DNA of 64,000 bases from Rhodovulum sp. ES.010. Its GTDB lineage: Bacteria > Pseudomonadota > Alphaproteobacteria > Rhodobacterales > Rhodobacteraceae. The position numbers were made by a program, and so were the translations under genes. The notes beneath the pieces were generated by a model that made no database searches, had not been told where the DNA came from, and worked only from the letters and a program-made list of their open reading frames with translations. Position 1 is the first letter of the stretch; each line of letters starts with the position of its first letter. This document shows positions 12,711 to 23,747 of this stretch, in pieces. The stretch covers positions 630,001 to 694,000 of the forward strand of contig NZ_FSRS01000001.1 of the NCBI RefSeq assembly GCF_900142935.1, given 5' to 3'.

Positions 12711-13316
12711 TCAGCGCGCGACGTAGCGGTCGCGGCGGTGGTTGGTCGCGATGATCAGGTTCAGCACCACGGCGCCCAGCAGCGACCACAGCACCGTGAG
12801 CGGCGCGATCACCGCCAGCGCCAGCGCAAAGACCGCGGCGTCGAAGCCCAACTGCACCCAACCAGCCCTGATCCCGCGGCTGTCCTGCAGCCACACCGCG
12901 AGGATGCCGACGCCGCCAAGGCTCGCCCCGTGGCGAAACAGTGCCAGAAGCCCCGCGCCCGCGGTGACGCCGGCCAGCACGGCGGCGGCGGGGGCGCTCA
13001 GGGGCTGGACGGTCAGAACGGCCGGCGTGAGTTCGGTGAAGAGCGACAGAAGCCCCACGGCGGCGAAGGATTTGAGTGTGAAGGCGCGGCCGAGCCGCCG
13101 GAAGGCGAGCCAGTAAAAGGGCAGATTCAAGCCGAAGAAGATTGGGCCGAAGGCCCAGCCGGTCGCGTAGCTCGCGACCAGCGACAATCCCGCGATCTGC
13201 CCGGTGACCAACCCCGCGCCTTGCAGGAGTTGCACCGAAAGCGCGACGAGCAGCGTGCCGACGACCAGCCCCTGGGCGTCGTCGATCAGAGTGTGGCGGG
13301 CGGTCTTTTCCGACAT
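12711..13316 (-). CDS. YitT family membrane protein
   Basis: A 201-residue protein with five or six hydrophobic helices. The glycine-rich repeat pattern (GLVTGQIAGLSLVASYATG, and HGASLGGVGILAVWLQ) typifies the YitT/DUF161 membrane domain. The soluble C-terminal DUF2179 domain of Bacillus YitT is absent, so this is the short proteobacterial form. The function is unknown; a transporter role is often assumed. It lies downstream of icd on the same strand with about 100 GC-rich bases between them, including a small hairpin (CGCCCC/GGGGCG near 13354-13370). Confidence 0.72.
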   Translation of the reverse strand: MSEKTARHTLIDDAQGLVVGTLLVALSVQLLQGAGLVTGQIAGLSLVASYATGWAFGPIFFGLNLPFYWLAFRRLGRAFTLKSFAAVGLLSLFTELTPAVLTVQPLSAPAAAVLAGVTAGAGLLALFRHGASLGGVGILAVWLQDSRGIRAGWVQLGFDAAVFALALAVIAPLTVLWSLLGAVVLNLIIATNHRRDRYVAR

Positions 13317-13415
13317 GGCAAGGGCATGGCGCGAGGGGGCGGGAATGTCCAGACGCCCCTAGAAGGGGCGCGCCGACATCGCCGCGCCCCGCCGGGGCAC
13401 CCGCGCGTGGCGGGC

Positions 13416-14630
13416 CTAGCCGCCCAGCGCCTCGTTCAGGTTTTCGTCCACCTTTTCGAGGAAGCCCATCGTGGTCAGCCATTTCTGGTCGGGCCCGACG
13501 AGCAGCGCGAGGTCCTTGGTCATGAAGCCCGATTCAACGGTCTCGACCACCACCTTTTCCAGCGTCTCGGCGAAGTGCGCGAGTTGCTCGTTGCCGTCGA
13601 GCTTGGCGCGGTGCTTGAGCCCACCGGTCCAGGCGAAGATCGAGGCGATCGAGTTGGTCGAGGTTTCCTCGCCCTTCTGGTGCTGGCGATAGTGGCGCGT
13701 CACGGTGCCATGCGCAGCCTCGGCCTCGACAATCTTGCCGTCGGGCGTCATCAGCTGGCTGGTCATCAGCCCGAGCGAGCCGAAGCCTTGCGCGACGGTG
13801 TCGGACTGCACGTCGCCATCGTAGTTCTTGCAGGCCCAGACGAAGCCGCCGTTCCACTTCATCGCGCAGGCGACCATGTCGTCGATCAGGCGGTGTTCGT
13901 AGGTGATGCCCGCTTCCTTGAACTTGTCGGCGAATTCCTCCTCGAACACCTTCTGGAAGAGAAGCATGAACTGGCCGTCATACTGTTTCAGAATGGTGTT
14001 CTTGGTGCTGAGGTAAAGCGGCCAGCCCATGCTGAGCGCGTAATTCATCGAGGCCCGCGCGAAGTCCTTGATCGACTCGTCGAGGTTGTACATGCCCATG
14101 TAGATGCCCGAAGAGGGCGCCTTGTAGACCTCCTCCTCGATCACGGTGCCGTCCTCGCCCACGTATTTCAGGCTCAGCGTGCCGGGGCCGGGGAACTTGA
14201 TGTCGGTGGCGCGGTACTGGTCGCCGAAGGCGTGGCGGCCGATCACGATGGGCTTGGTCCAGCCGGGCACAAGCCTGGGAACGTTGTCGCAGATGATCGG
14301 CGCGCGGAAAACGACGCCGCCCAGGATGTTGCGGATCGTGCCGTTCGGGCTGCGCCACATCTTCTTGAGGCCGAATTCCTCGACGCGAGCCTCGTCCGGC
14401 GTGATCGTGGCACATTTCACGCCGACGCCGATTTCCTTGATCTTCTCGGCGGCATCGACGGTGATCTGGTCGTCGGTCCGGTCGCGCTCCTCGATGCCGA
14501 GGTCGTAATACAGCAGGTCGACGTCGAGATAGGGCAGGATCAGCTTCTTCTTGATGAAATTCCAGATGATCCGGGTCATCTCGTCGCCGTCGAGCTCGAC
14601 GACCGGGTTGTCGACTTTGATCTTCGCCAT
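13416..14630 (-). CDS. icd: NADP-dependent isocitrate dehydrogenase
   Basis: A 404-residue isocitrate dehydrogenase of the dimeric eukaryote-like type II found in alphaproteobacteria, beginning [20 protein letters not shown]. It oxidises isocitrate to 2-oxoglutarate with NADP in the TCA cycle. Substrate and metal residues are seen in [16 protein letters not shown] and in the [25 protein letters not shown] region. The [10 protein letters not shown] segment supplies the NADP site typical of this subfamily. ATG 14630 was chosen because the product then matches the standard N terminus; the open frame upstream has no conserved sequence. Confidence 0.95.
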   Translation of the reverse strand: MAKIKVDNPVVELDGDEMTRIIWNFIKKKLILPYLDVDLLYYDLGIEERDRTDDQITVDAAEKIKEIGVGVKCATITPDEARVEEFGLKKMWRSPNGTIRNILGGVVFRAPIICDNVPRLVPGWTKPIVIGRHAFGDQYRATDIKFPGPGTLSLKYVGEDGTVIEEEVYKAPSSGIYMGMYNLDESIKDFARASMNYALSMGWPLYLSTKNTILKQYDGQFMLLFQKVFEEEFADKFKEAGITYEHRLIDDMVACAMKWNGGFVWACKNYDGDVQSDTVAQGFGSLGLMTSQLMTPDGKIVEAEAAHGTVTRHYRQHQKGEETSTNSIASIFAWTGGLKHRAKLDGNEQLAHFAETLEKVVVETVESGFMTKDLALLVGPDQKWLTTMGFLEKVDENLNEALGG

Positions 14631-14806
14631 GGGGCCCCTCGTTCTGGTTGAATGAATCGCGCCTGGGGCGGGTGATACCCGATTTGTGGCAGCACGGCCA
14701 GTGCGGTATGCGCATGTATACAGCGCCGTGTCGGCGAGGTTCGGCGCGTGGCATTTCGTCGCCCTTTTCACCGTTTCTTAAACGCTCGTCGCACAAAAAA
14801 ACGGGC

Positions 14807-15127
14807 ATGAACAAAGGCACGCCTTTCGACGGGGCCCTGCTCGGGCTGACCCTTTGCCTTGTGGTGGGGACGGTACCCTTGTGCCTGGGGCTGGCCGGGC
14901 CGCCCGCGCCGGGGCGTCCGGCGCTGGTGATCGCGCCGCCCTGGGGCGACCGGCTCGCGGCGGCTGTCGCAGCCGGCGGGGGCCACGAAATCGGCCCGTT
15001 CGTGGCGCCGCTTGCCCGGTTCGCTGTGCTTGAGCGGCCGGGCAAGACCCGCGCCGCGGGCGCCTGGGCCGTTCTGGATGCCGATGCGCTGATGACCCTT
15101 TGCGGTTTCGAGGGAGAGCGACTTTGA
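14807..15127 (+). CDS. Small membrane-anchored protein of unknown function
   Basis: A 106-residue protein with one strong hydrophobic segment (about residues 9-30, [21 protein letters not shown]). It is followed by a small domain containing two proline/glycine-rich turns and a final [16 protein letters not shown] do not recognise the family. Its stop codon overlaps the likely TTG start of the chemoreceptor-like gene that follows, so the two are probably cotranslated and may work together. It is divergent from icd, from which it is separated by about 175 bases. Confidence 0.6.
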   Translation: MNKGTPFDGALLGLTLCLVVGTVPLCLGLAGPPAPGRPALVIAPPWGDRLAAAVAAGGGHEIGPFVAPLARFAVLERPGKTRAAGAWAVLDADALMTLCGFEGERL

Positions 15128-16686
15128 CCCATGAACCTATGATCGCAGAGCGCAGCCCCTGCCGCCTGGCCGAGCGCGCACTGTTGTGGATGACGCCGGT
15201 TCCGGTGGTCGCGGCCGCGCTGGCCGAAAATCCGATCCTTGCCGTGGCGGTCATGGCGGTCGCCTTCACGGCGCTCGGCAGTCTGGCCCGGCGAACGCGT
15301 AACCGGTATCGTGCCCATGTCATCGGCGTGGCGCTGGTCGGTCAGTCGGCGCTGTTCACCGCGGCGCTCGCCGGACATCCGTGGCAGATCGACACGCACA
15401 TGACGTTCTTCGCCGTTCTGGCGATCGTGTCGACCATGCGCAGCGTTGCCGCGCTGCTGCTGGCGGCTGGTGTCGTGGCGGTGCACCACCTAGCGTTGAC
15501 GCTGATGATGCCGGCGCTCGTCTACCCGTCTGTCGACCTCGTGGCCAATCTCGGCCGCACGGCGCTGCACGGTGGCATAGTGGTGATCGAAACGGCGATC
15601 CTCACCCTTTCCATGCTTCATGCGCAGCGGCAGCGCGCAGAGATGGTGGCGCACCGCGAAAAGGCGGAGGTGCTTGCCCGCACCGCCGAAACCGCGCAGC
15701 GCAGCGCCGAACGCGCGGGCGCGGAGACCGAGGCGGTGGTGGCCACGATCAGCCACGGGCTGGCGAAACTGGCCGCGGGCGACCTGCGCTGCACGATCGT
15801 CGAGCCCTTGCCGCCCGCTCATGACGCGCTTCGGCAGGATTTCAACGGCGCGGTCGCGATGCTCGCCGAAAGCCTGGGCGACGCGGTCGACGCGGCGTCG
15901 TCCTTCAACCGCGAAGCGGCCGCCATCGCCGAGGCCGCCGGCAACGTCGCCGGGCGGGTCGAAGGCCAGGCGAACGACGTGACCGAGGTTGCCAGCGCTT
16001 TGCGCGATCTGACCGCCTCGCTCGCCGAGACCGCCGACGGTGTCGCCGAGGTGAGCGACGGCGCGGCGAAAGCCGCCCACAGCGCTGCGGACGCGTCCGC
16101 AGTTGTGCGCGACGCGATGGCGGCCATGGCGCTGATAGAGAAGAGTTCGGGCGAGATCTCGCGGATCATTCAGTTGATCGACGACATCTCGTTCCAGACC
16201 AACCTGCTTGCGCTCAATGCCGGGGTCGAGGCGGCGCGTGCGGGGGAAGCGGGCAAGGGCTTTGCCGTCGTCGCCTCGGAGGTCCGGGCGCTTGCGCAGA
16301 GCACCGGTCAGGCGGCGCGCGACATCAAGGACTTGATCGGCACCTCGGCCGAACATGTGTCGAGTGGCGCCGACCTGGTCACGCGGGCGGGCCGCGCGCT
16401 TGACGGCATCGGGGTCGAGATCGACCAAGCCAGCGAGCGCGTGGCCAGTATCAACCAGGCCGCGCGGACGCAGTCCGATGCTCTTGGCGAAATGAACGAC
16501 ACCGTCCAGCGGATCGAGGAGAGCCTGCAAACGAATGCCGCGCTGGCCGAGGAGATGTCGGCAATGGGCGCGCGCATGGCGTCTGGCGCCGATCACTTGG
16601 ACCGTTCGCTTGCCGGTTTTGTCCTGGAACGTGGCACCAGGACCGAAGTCTCGGGCGGGAAGTCACGGGTGCCGGGCGCGGCCTGA
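15124..16686 (+). CDS. Methyl-accepting chemotaxis protein with polytopic membrane sensor
   Basis: A chemoreceptor-like protein of about 520 residues. The N-terminal third has five or six hydrophobic helices and no periplasmic ligand domain; several helices carry histidines ([28 protein letters not shown]). A coiled coil follows, then the signalling hairpin [20 protein letters not shown] at about residues 353-372, the CheA/CheW-contacting tip. It should modulate a CheA kinase in response to a membrane-sensed signal. TTG 15124 is preferred because GGGAG lies 7 bases upstream and the start overlaps the previous stop; ATG 15139 is the alternative and lacks a site. No che genes are nearby. Confidence 0.82.
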   Translation: MTHEPMIAERSPCRLAERALLWMTPVPVVAAALAENPILAVAVMAVAFTALGSLARRTRNRYRAHVIGVALVGQSALFTAALAGHPWQIDTHMTFFAVLAIVSTMRSVAALLLAAGVVAVHHLALTLMMPALVYPSVDLVANLGRTALHGGIVVIETAILTLSMLHAQRQRAEMVAHREKAEVLARTAETAQRSAERAGAETEAVVATISHGLAKLAAGDLRCTIVEPLPPAHDALRQDFNGAVAMLAESLGDAVDAASSFNREAAAIAEAAGNVAGRVEGQANDVTEVASALRDLTASLAETADGVAEVSDGAAKAAHSAADASAVVRDAMAAMALIEKSSGEISRIIQLIDDISFQTNLLALNAGVEAARAGEAGKGFAVVASEVRALAQSTGQAARDIKDLIGTSAEHVSSGADLVTRAGRALDGIGVEIDQASERVASINQAARTQSDALGEMNDTVQRIEESLQTNAALAEEMSAMGARMASGADHLDRSLAGFVLERGTRTEVSGGKSRVPGAA

Positions 16687-16708
16687 GCGATCCAGAGCGG
16701 CCTGCGGG

Positions 16709-16957
16709 CTAGCCGTCTGCCCCGCCACCGCGCTCGGGCGTCATCTCGCGCGCTCCGAGCTTGCGCTCCATAACGCCGCGCCCGCGGCCCAGCGCCTTGC
16801 GGATGCGGACCGCGGTCATGAAAGCCTCTTGCGTGGTCGGAGAGGACTCCCCGATGGCGCGCGAGATCTCGTCGATCAGCCGATCGTCGTCCAGCCGCTC
16901 GGCGGCCTCGATGGCTTCGCGGGCCAGCGCGTCCGCGAGATCCTGAATGCTCGACAT
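16709..16957 (-). CDS. Small acidic conserved protein, unknown function
   Basis: An 82-residue predicted soluble helical protein with an acidic N-terminal half (SIQDLADALAREAIEAAERL) and a basic Gly/Arg-rich tail. It starts 12 bases after the stop of the alpha/beta hydrolase gene on the same strand, so the two form an operon. I cannot assign a family. The neighbourhood suggests a partner or regulator of the hydrolase, without direct evidence. Codon use is like the neighbours, which supports it being a real gene. Confidence 0.6.
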   Translation of the reverse strand: MSSIQDLADALAREAIEAAERLDDDRLIDEISRAIGESSPTTQEAFMTAVRIRKALGRGRGVMERKLGAREMTPERGGGADG

Positions 16958-16968
16958 CGGCCGCTCCT

Positions 16969-17622
16969 CTAGCGCGTGCCCTCGGTCAGGCGCCGCTGCA
17001 CGTAGTCGGTGACATGCGCGGTCATCGTGTCCATGTACGGGTCCTGGAAGAAGTGGTCCGCGCCTTCGATTTCGTCATGTGTGATGGTGATGCCCTTCTG
17101 CTCGTGCAGTTTCGTCACCAGTGCGCGGGTATCGGCGGGGGGCGCAACCCGGTCGGCAGAGCCGTGGATGATCAGCCCGGAGGAGGGGCAGGGGGCAAGG
17201 AACGAGAAATCGTACATGTTCGCAGGCGGGCTGACCGACACGAAGCCGGTGATCTCGGGACGCCGCATCAGGAGTTGCATGCCGATCCAGGCGCCGAACG
17301 AGAACCCGGCTACCCAGCAATGCTTGGCGTTCTGGTTCATCGACTGCAGGTAGTCGAGCGCCGAGGCCGCGTCCGACAACTCGCCCACGCCCTGGTCGTA
17401 TTCGCCCTGGCTGCGTCCCACGCCGCGGAAGTTAAACCTCAGCACGGTGAACCCCATCCGGTGGAAGGCATAGTGCAGATTGTAGACGACGCGGTTGTTC
17501 ATCGTGCCCCCGAACTGCGGGTGCGGGTGCAGCACGATGGCGATGGGGGCATCCTTGTCTTTCTGGGGGTGGTAACGGCCTTCGAGGCGGCCTTCGGGTC
17601 CGGGAAAGATGACCTCGGGCAT
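16969..17622 (-). CDS. Alpha/beta hydrolase (dienelactone hydrolase-like)
   Basis: A 217-residue single-domain alpha/beta hydrolase. The nucleophile elbow is GFSFGAW (Ser108), the acid is likely Asp157 (HGSADRVAPP) and the base His190 (EGADHFF). The conserved oxyanion-region motif HPHPQFGGTMNN is typical of a group of short proteobacterial hydrolases whose substrates are unknown. The same gene often lies beside iscR/suf operons in Rhodobacterales, as here where it is divergent from iscR. The function is likely cytoplasmic ester or thioester hydrolysis; a role in Fe-S assembly is unproven. Confidence 0.82.
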   Translation of the reverse strand: MPEVIFPGPEGRLEGRYHPQKDKDAPIAIVLHPHPQFGGTMNNRVVYNLHYAFHRMGFTVLRFNFRGVGRSQGEYDQGVGELSDAASALDYLQSMNQNAKHCWVAGFSFGAWIGMQLLMRRPEITGFVSVSPPANMYDFSFLAPCPSSGLIIHGSADRVAPPADTRALVTKLHEQKGITITHDEIEGADHFFQDPYMDTMTAHVTDYVQRRLTEGTR

Positions 17623-17776
17623 ATATGTTCTTCTCGCTCACGGGGCGCGCGGCCATTTCTTGACGAGACAGGCCGAGCTACATAAGGACAAATGCACCCG
17701 GACAGCGCGGGGCTCAGGGTGCACCCCGAGGTAATGGGCCACCTGCGCTGCGTCAACCGTTTGCGGGAGGGCGCCG

Positions 17777-18262
17777 ATGAAACTGAGCACCAAGGGACGC
17801 TACGCGATGGTGGCGCTTGTGGACCTCGCCCTGGCGACCGAGGGAGAACTGGTGTCGCTCTCTGAAATCTCGGCCCGGCAGGACATCTCGCTGCCCTATT
17901 TGGAGCAGCTTTTCGTCAAGCTCCGGCGCGCGGGGTTGGTGGAGTCGGTGCGGGGGCCGGGGGGCGGCTACCGCCTGGCGCGCCCTGCGGCCGAGATCCG
18001 CGTCGTGGACGTGCTTGCGGCCGTGGATGAAACAGTCAGCGCGATGCACAAGGGCGCGGGCGCCTCGGGCGGGCTGTCTGGGTCGCGTGCACAGTCGCTG
18101 ACAAACCGGCTGTGGGAAGGGCTGTCGGCCCATGTTTACGTGTTCCTGCACCAGACGCGCCTTTCGGACGTGACGGCGAACGATCTGGCGCCGTGTCCCG
18201 CCGTTCCCGCCCTGTTCGAAGTCGTCGACGAAGAACCGGGAGACAAGACCCCCGTCGGCTGA
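17777..18262 (+). CDS. iscR: Rrf2-family Fe-S regulator IscR (single-cysteine type)
   Basis: A 161-residue Rrf2 regulator with an N-terminal winged helix (KLSTKGRYAMVALVDLAL, then the recognition helix and the wing GPGGGYRLARP). It heads the suf operon and probably represses it when Fe-S clusters are plentiful. The three clustered cysteines that hold the [2Fe-2S] cluster in E. coli IscR are absent: the equivalent stretch reads HKGAGASGGLSGSR. The protein has only one cysteine, Cys140, near the C terminus. This is the arrangement reported for Rhodobacter sphaeroides IscR, where a single cysteine takes part in cluster binding. Confidence 0.9.
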   Translation: MKLSTKGRYAMVALVDLALATEGELVSLSEISARQDISLPYLEQLFVKLRRAGLVESVRGPGGGYRLARPAAEIRVVDVLAAVDETVSAMHKGAGASGGLSGSRAQSLTNRLWEGLSAHVYVFLHQTRLSDVTANDLAPCPAVPALFEVVDEEPGDKTPVG

Positions 18263-18305
18263 CGCTGCACCCCCAGGGTGTTTCGGAACCGCGAGAAGGA
18301 GAGCC

Positions 18306-19352
18306 ATGACCCCCCGCGTCTATCTCGACTGGAACGCGACAGCGCCGCTGCGCCCGGAGGCTCGCGAAGCCATGCTTGCGGCGATGGATGTCGTCGGCAA
18401 CCCGTCGAGCGTGCATGCCGAGGGCCGTGCGGCTCGTGCGCTGGTCGAGAAGGCCCGCGCCCAGGTCGGCGCGGCGTTGGGCGCGGAGGGGGCGGAGATC
18501 ATCTTCACGTCGGGCGCGAGCGAGGCAGCGGCGCTGGCCTGTGACGGACGCGGCTTGGTGGCCGGCGATATCGAGCACGACGCCGTCGCGGCCTGGGTGG
18601 ACCCGTCCCTGGCGGTGGACAGCCGGGGCCAGGTGGAGGTGCGGGCGCCGGGCCGGACGGCGCTGCAACTGGCGAATTCCGAGACCGGGGTGCTCCAGGA
18701 CCTGCCCCAAGGGATTGCCGTTTGCGACATGACGCAAGCCTTCGGCAAGCTGCCCGTGGCGTTCAACTGGCTGGGCTGCGACATGGCGCTGGTTTCGGCC
18801 CACAAGCTGGGCGGGCCGAAGGGCGTGGGCGCGCTGGTGCTGCGGCCGGGGATCGAGTTGCCGGCGCGGATTCGCGGTGGCGGCCAGGAACTGGGTCGGC
18901 GCGCGGGCACCGAGAATGTCACGGGAATCGCCGGGTTCGGCGCTGCGACCGAGGCGGCGCAGCGCGACTTGGCACTTGGCAAATGGGCGGAAATCGAGCA
19001 CTTTAGAAATATTCTAGAAAAGGTCATTGCGGCCGCGGCAAAAGAGACTATTTTTGTCGGGAAAGATTCGCCAAGGTTGCCCAACACGACCTGCTTCTCC
19101 ACTCCGGGGTGGAAAGGCGAGACGCAGGTGATGCAGATGGACCTTGCCGGCTTCGCGATTTCCGCGGGGTCCGCCTGTTCCTCGGGCAAGCTGCGCGAAA
19201 GCCGCGTGCTCCGGGCGATGGGGCTTTCGGACGCGGCGGCCGCCTCGGCGGTTAGGGTCTCGCTCGGCCCGGAGACGTGTGAGGACGACGTAATGCGATT
19301 CGCCGAGAACTGGCTCACGGCGGTGTCGAAGATGAGGGCCCGCGCGGGCTGA
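18306..19352 (+). CDS. Cysteine desulfurase, IscS/NifS-like
   Basis: A 348-residue PLP enzyme that would convert cysteine to alanine and an enzyme-bound persulfide. The PLP lysine is Lys167 ([10 protein letters not shown]) and the active cysteine is Cys291 in the [10 protein letters not shown] loop of group I desulfurases. The RAGTEN motif is present. It is shorter than E. coli IscS (404 residues), as is usual for the copy next to iscR in Rhodobacterales. With SufS at the end of the operon, the cluster encodes two desulfurases of different groups. A short stretch near 19005-19060 is less GC-rich than the rest. Confidence 0.88.
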   Translation: MTPRVYLDWNATAPLRPEAREAMLAAMDVVGNPSSVHAEGRAARALVEKARAQVGAALGAEGAEIIFTSGASEAAALACDGRGLVAGDIEHDAVAAWVDPSLAVDSRGQVEVRAPGRTALQLANSETGVLQDLPQGIAVCDMTQAFGKLPVAFNWLGCDMALVSAHKLGGPKGVGALVLRPGIELPARIRGGGQELGRRAGTENVTGIAGFGAATEAAQRDLALGKWAEIEHFRNILEKVIAAAAKETIFVGKDSPRLPNTTCFSTPGWKGETQVMQMDLAGFAISAGSACSSGKLRESRVLRAMGLSDAAAASAVRVSLGPETCEDDVMRFAENWLTAVSKMRARAG

Positions 19353-19414
19353 ACTTGAAACCGGGCCGGGCGCGGCGGCGCTACCGGAACCGAGAGAGAG
19401 GCGGAAGGACCACG

Positions 19415-20947
19415 ATGGCTGCTTTGGACAAAGCCGACATGAAGGACGTGAAGGAAGGGGTCGACCGGGAGACGGTCGAGGCCGTCCAGTCGATGGCCGG
19501 CAAGTACAAGCATGGCTGGGAAACCGACATCGAGATGGAATACGCCCCTCTCGGCCTGACCGAGGAGATCGTACGCCTGATCTCGTCCAAGAACGAAGAG
19601 CCCGAGTGGATGACTGAGTGGCGGCTCGAGGCTTATCGCCGCTGGCAGCAGATGCAGGAACCCGACTGGGCAATGGTCGAGTATCCGGAGATCGACTTCC
19701 AGAAACAGTATTACTACGCCCGGCCCAAGAGCATGGAGCAGAAGCCCAAGTCGCTCGACGAGGTCGATCCGAAGCTCTTGGAGACCTATCAGAAACTTGG
19801 CATCCCGCTGAAGGAGCAGATGATCCTGGCGGGCGTCGAAGGCGCCGAGGAGGCCCCGGCCGAGGGCCGCAAGGTGGCCGTGGACGCGGTGTTCGATTCG
19901 ATCAGTGTGGGCACGACCTTCCAGAAGGAATTAGAGAAGGCGGGCGTCATTTTCTGCTCGATTTCAGAGGCGATTCAGAAGCACCCGGAACTCGTAAAGA
20001 AGTATCTCGGCTCGGTGGTGCCGCAGTCGGACAACTTCTACGCAACGCTGAACTCGGCGGTCTTCTCTGACGGCTCTTTCGTCTACGTGCCGCCCGGCGT
20101 GCGCTGCCCGATGGAGCTTTCCACCTATTTCCGGATCAACGCCGAGAATACCGGCCAATTCGAACGCACGCTGATCATCGCCGACAAGGGCGCCTACGTC
20201 AGCTATCTCGAAGGCTGTACCGCGCCCCAGCGCGACCAGTCGCAGCTCCATGCCGCGGTGGTTGAGATCGTGGCTCTGGACGATGCCGAGGTGAAGTATT
20301 CCACGGTGCAGAACTGGTACCCGGGCGACGAGCAGGGCCGGGGGGGCATCTACAACTTCGTCACCAAGCGCGCCGATTGCCGGGGTGACCGGTCCAAGGT
20401 GATGTGGACTCAGGTGGAAACCGGCTCTGCGGTGACGTGGAAATACCCCTCCTGCATCCTGCGCGGCGATGACAGCCAGGGCGAGTTCTACTCGATCGCC
20501 ATAACCAACAACTGGCAGCAGGCCGATACCGGCACCAAGATGGTGCATCTGGGCAAGAACACGCGGTCCCGGATCGTGTCGAAGGGGATTTCCGCGGGCC
20601 ACGCGCAGAACACCTATCGCGGGTTGGTTTCCATGCACCCGAAGGCGAAGGATTCGCGCAACTATACCCAGTGCGACAGCCTGCTGATCGGCAGCGAATG
20701 CGGGGCGCACACGGTGCCCTATATCGAGGTGCGCAACAATTCGAGCCGGGTGGAACACGAGGCGACCACCTCCAAGGTGGATGACGACCAGCTGTTCTAT
20801 TGCCGTTCGCGCGGGATGGACGAGGAAGAGGCGGTCGCGCTGGTGGTGAACGGCTTCTGCAAGGAGGTGCTGCAGGCCCTGCCGATGGAATTCGCGATGG
20901 AAGCCCAGCAACTTGTCGCGATCAGCCTGGAAGGCAGCGTCGGCTGA
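19415..20947 (+). CDS. sufB: Fe-S cluster scaffold protein SufB
   Basis: SufB, 510 residues, is the scaffold subunit of the SufBC2D complex on which clusters are built from persulfide sulfur and iron. Recognisable parts are the N-terminal [19 protein letters not shown], the central beta-helix ([40 protein letters not shown]) and the C-terminal [20 protein letters not shown] ending in the SufB/SufD helical domain. The ATG at 19415 has GGAAGGA upstream. The stop codon overlaps the start of the next, unknown, membrane gene. Confidence 0.96.
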   Translation: MAALDKADMKDVKEGVDRETVEAVQSMAGKYKHGWETDIEMEYAPLGLTEEIVRLISSKNEEPEWMTEWRLEAYRRWQQMQEPDWAMVEYPEIDFQKQYYYARPKSMEQKPKSLDEVDPKLLETYQKLGIPLKEQMILAGVEGAEEAPAEGRKVAVDAVFDSISVGTTFQKELEKAGVIFCSISEAIQKHPELVKKYLGSVVPQSDNFYATLNSAVFSDGSFVYVPPGVRCPMELSTYFRINAENTGQFERTLIIADKGAYVSYLEGCTAPQRDQSQLHAAVVEIVALDDAEVKYSTVQNWYPGDEQGRGGIYNFVTKRADCRGDRSKVMWTQVETGSAVTWKYPSCILRGDDSQGEFYSIAITNNWQQADTGTKMVHLGKNTRSRIVSKGISAGHAQNTYRGLVSMHPKAKDSRNYTQCDSLLIGSECGAHTVPYIEVRNNSSRVEHEATTSKVDDDQLFYCRSRGMDEEEAVALVVNGFCKEVLQALPMEFAMEAQQLVAISLEGSVG

Positions 20948-21330
20948 TGCGCGAGAAGCACCCCGAACGGGTGGCGCGCCGCGACGGCGAGGCGCCGAAC
21001 CGCAACGCGGTGATGGCCGACAAGGGGCCGGCCCGCGTCGGGCGTCACCGGGCGCGCGCTTGGCATTATCTCGGCGGAGTGGTCGGCGGCGCGCTGGTCG
21101 GTCTGGCGACGATGTCAGCCCCGGTCGGTGCGCTTTTCGGAGGCGAGCCATCCGCGTTCGGCTGGGCGGGGGCGGCGATTATCGCGGCCGGCGGGCTGGT
21201 CGTGCTCGGCCTGCTGGCAAGCGTGCTCTGGGCGGCGTTCCGGGGGCGGCATGCCGGGCGGCGCTTCGGGGTGCTGCTGGGAATGATCGTCGGCTTCGGC
21301 GGCGGCACAGTGCTTCCGGCGGGATCCTGA
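20947..21330 (+). CDS. Unknown small membrane protein inside the suf operon
   Basis: A 127-residue protein whose ATG overlaps the sufB stop codon. The first 35 residues are charged and basic. They are followed by two or three hydrophobic helices (LGGVVGGALVGLATMSAPVG, WAGAAIIAAGGLVVLGLLA and GVLLGMIVGFGGGTVL). I do not recognise a family. Its position between sufB and sufC and the coupled start suggest coexpression with the Suf machinery. Whether it takes part in assembly, membrane attachment or is unrelated cannot be told. Confidence 0.65.
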   Translation: MREKHPERVARRDGEAPNRNAVMADKGPARVGRHRARAWHYLGGVVGGALVGLATMSAPVGALFGGEPSAFGWAGAAIIAAGGLVVLGLLASVLWAAFRGRHAGRRFGVLLGMIVGFGGGTVLPAGS

Positions 21331-21378
21331 TCCGCGAGACCTGAGAGTGCAAGAATGAACCCCTGGGAGAAGACACCG

Positions 21379-21690
21379 ATGATCGTGACGACCACCCCAA
21401 CCGTCGAGGGCAAGACCATTACTGGCTATCACGGGGTGGTCGTCGGCGAGGCGATCCTCGGCGCCAACGTGTTCCGCGACATCTTCGCCGGGATCACCGA
21501 TATCATCGGCGGCCGGTCGGCGGCCTATGAGCAGTCGCTGGGCGAGGCGCGCAGCACGGCGCTTCGCGAGTTGGAAGAGCGCGCGGCGGCGGCCGGCGGC
21601 AATGCCGTGGTCGGCGTCGATCTCGACTACGAAGTCATCAACAACATGCTGATGGTCTCCGCCTCCGGAACCGCCGTCACGATTGCCTGA
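21379..21690 (+). CDS. YbjQ/DUF74 family protein
   Basis: A 103-residue protein of the YbjQ (heavy-metal-binding-domain-like) family. The family pattern is seen in [22 protein letters not shown], the conserved [20 protein letters not shown] helix and [15 protein letters not shown]. Members form pentameric rings, and no enzymatic activity is known. ATG 21379 is preferred over 21355 because GGGAGAAG lies at a normal distance. It sits between two suf genes and is likely cotranscribed. An inherited metal-binding annotation exists for the family, but no cysteine or histidine cluster is seen here. Confidence 0.85.
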   Translation: MIVTTTPTVEGKTITGYHGVVVGEAILGANVFRDIFAGITDIIGGRSAAYEQSLGEARSTALRELEERAAAAGGNAVVGVDLDYEVINNMLMVSASGTAVTIA

Positions 21691-21702
21691 AGAGGGATGA
21701 AC

Positions 21703-22457
<755 letters not shown>

Positions 22458-22458
<1 letters not shown>

Positions 22459-23744
22459 TGGCGTTGCCGCAGGCGAAACTGACCGCGACCGAGGAACGTC
22501 TCGAGACGCTTTCGATGCCCGAGGCGCCCGGCTGGACCCAGACCGCTCGGCAGGGCGCGCTGGCGCGGCTGCGCGCGATGGGGCTGCCGGGGCGGCGCGA
22601 CGAATACTGGCGCTTCACCAACCCGGCGGATCTGATCGCGCCGGAACCGCTGCCGTCGACGCATCACCCGAAGCAGAAGACGCAGGTCTTCGACCGGATG
22701 GACCGCGTGCGGCTGGTCTTCGTCGACGGCGTGTTCGATGCTGATGCGTCGGACGATCCGGCGCTGGGAGGGGTCGAGATCACCCGGCTGTCCGAGGCGC
22801 AGGCGCTGGACATCCACTGGGCCGCTGACCTCTACGGCACGCTCGAGGCGCAGGGGCAGGAGCCGGTCGAACGGCCCTTCGCCTCGCTCAACACGGCGTT
22901 TGCGACCGAGGGCGTACTGATCCGCGCCACGGGCAAGGCCGAGAAGCCGGTCAACCTGGTCTATCTGCACGAATCGGCCACGTCCGACGCGATCCTGCAC
23001 CACGTGATTCGGGTCGAGGAGGGCGCCGACCTGACCCTGCTGGAAACCGGGCCGGCGGCGGCGCGGTTCAACAAGGTGATGGAGGTCGACGTGGCCGACC
23101 GCGGCGCGTTTCACCACGTGCGCGTGCAGGGGCGCGACCACGACCGCCGCGCCATGACCCACATCTTCGCGCGGCTGGGCGAGGAAAGCCTGTTCAAATC
23201 CTGCACGCTGACGATGAACGGCGCGCTGACCCGCAACGAATGCGTGATCCAGCTGACCGGCGACGACGCGAGCGCCCATGTCGCGGGAGCCTGCCTCGGC
23301 GATGGCGATTTCCACCACGACGATACGGTGTTCATCACCCATGACGCGGTGAATTGCGAAAGCCGACAGGTGTTCAAGAAGGTGCTGAAGAACGGCGCGA
23401 CCGGCGTCTTCCAAGGCAAGATCCTGGTCCAGCCCGGAGCGCAGAAGACCGACGGCTACCAGATCTCTCAATCGCTGCTCCTCGACGACGACAGCCAGTT
23501 CCTGGCCAAGCCGGAATTGGAAATCTACGCCGACGATGTGGCCTGTTCGCACGGCTCGACCAGCGGAGCGATCGACGAGACGGCGCTCTTCTACCTGCGT
23601 TCGCGCGGCGTGCCGCGGGCCGAGGCGGTGGACCTGATGGTGCTGTCCTTCCTTGCCGAGGCGATCGAGGAGATTGAGGAAGAGGCGATCCGCGAGGAGA
23701 TAACCGAACGCCTCGCGCAATGGCTCTCGCGGCATCGGACCTAG
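22458..23744 (+). CDS. sufD: Fe-S cluster assembly protein SufD
   Basis: SufD, 428 residues, partners SufB and SufC in the cytoplasmic assembly complex and is needed for iron entry. An N-terminal helical part with GRRDEYWRFTNPADL is followed by the beta-helix core. The C-terminal SufB/SufD domain has CSHGSTSGAIDETALFYLRSRG, carrying the conserved Cys-Ser-His. ATG 22458 overlaps the sufC stop and has GGGGAGG 7 bases upstream; a GTG one codon earlier is possible. The short distance to the next gene shows the operon continues. Confidence 0.95.
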
Positions 23745-23747
23745 CAT

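Noticed and set aside
13350..13400. Hairpin between icd and the YitT gene as a terminator
   Set aside because: The stem is only 6 bp and has no U tract on the relevant strand. In such GC-rich DNA it is expected by chance.
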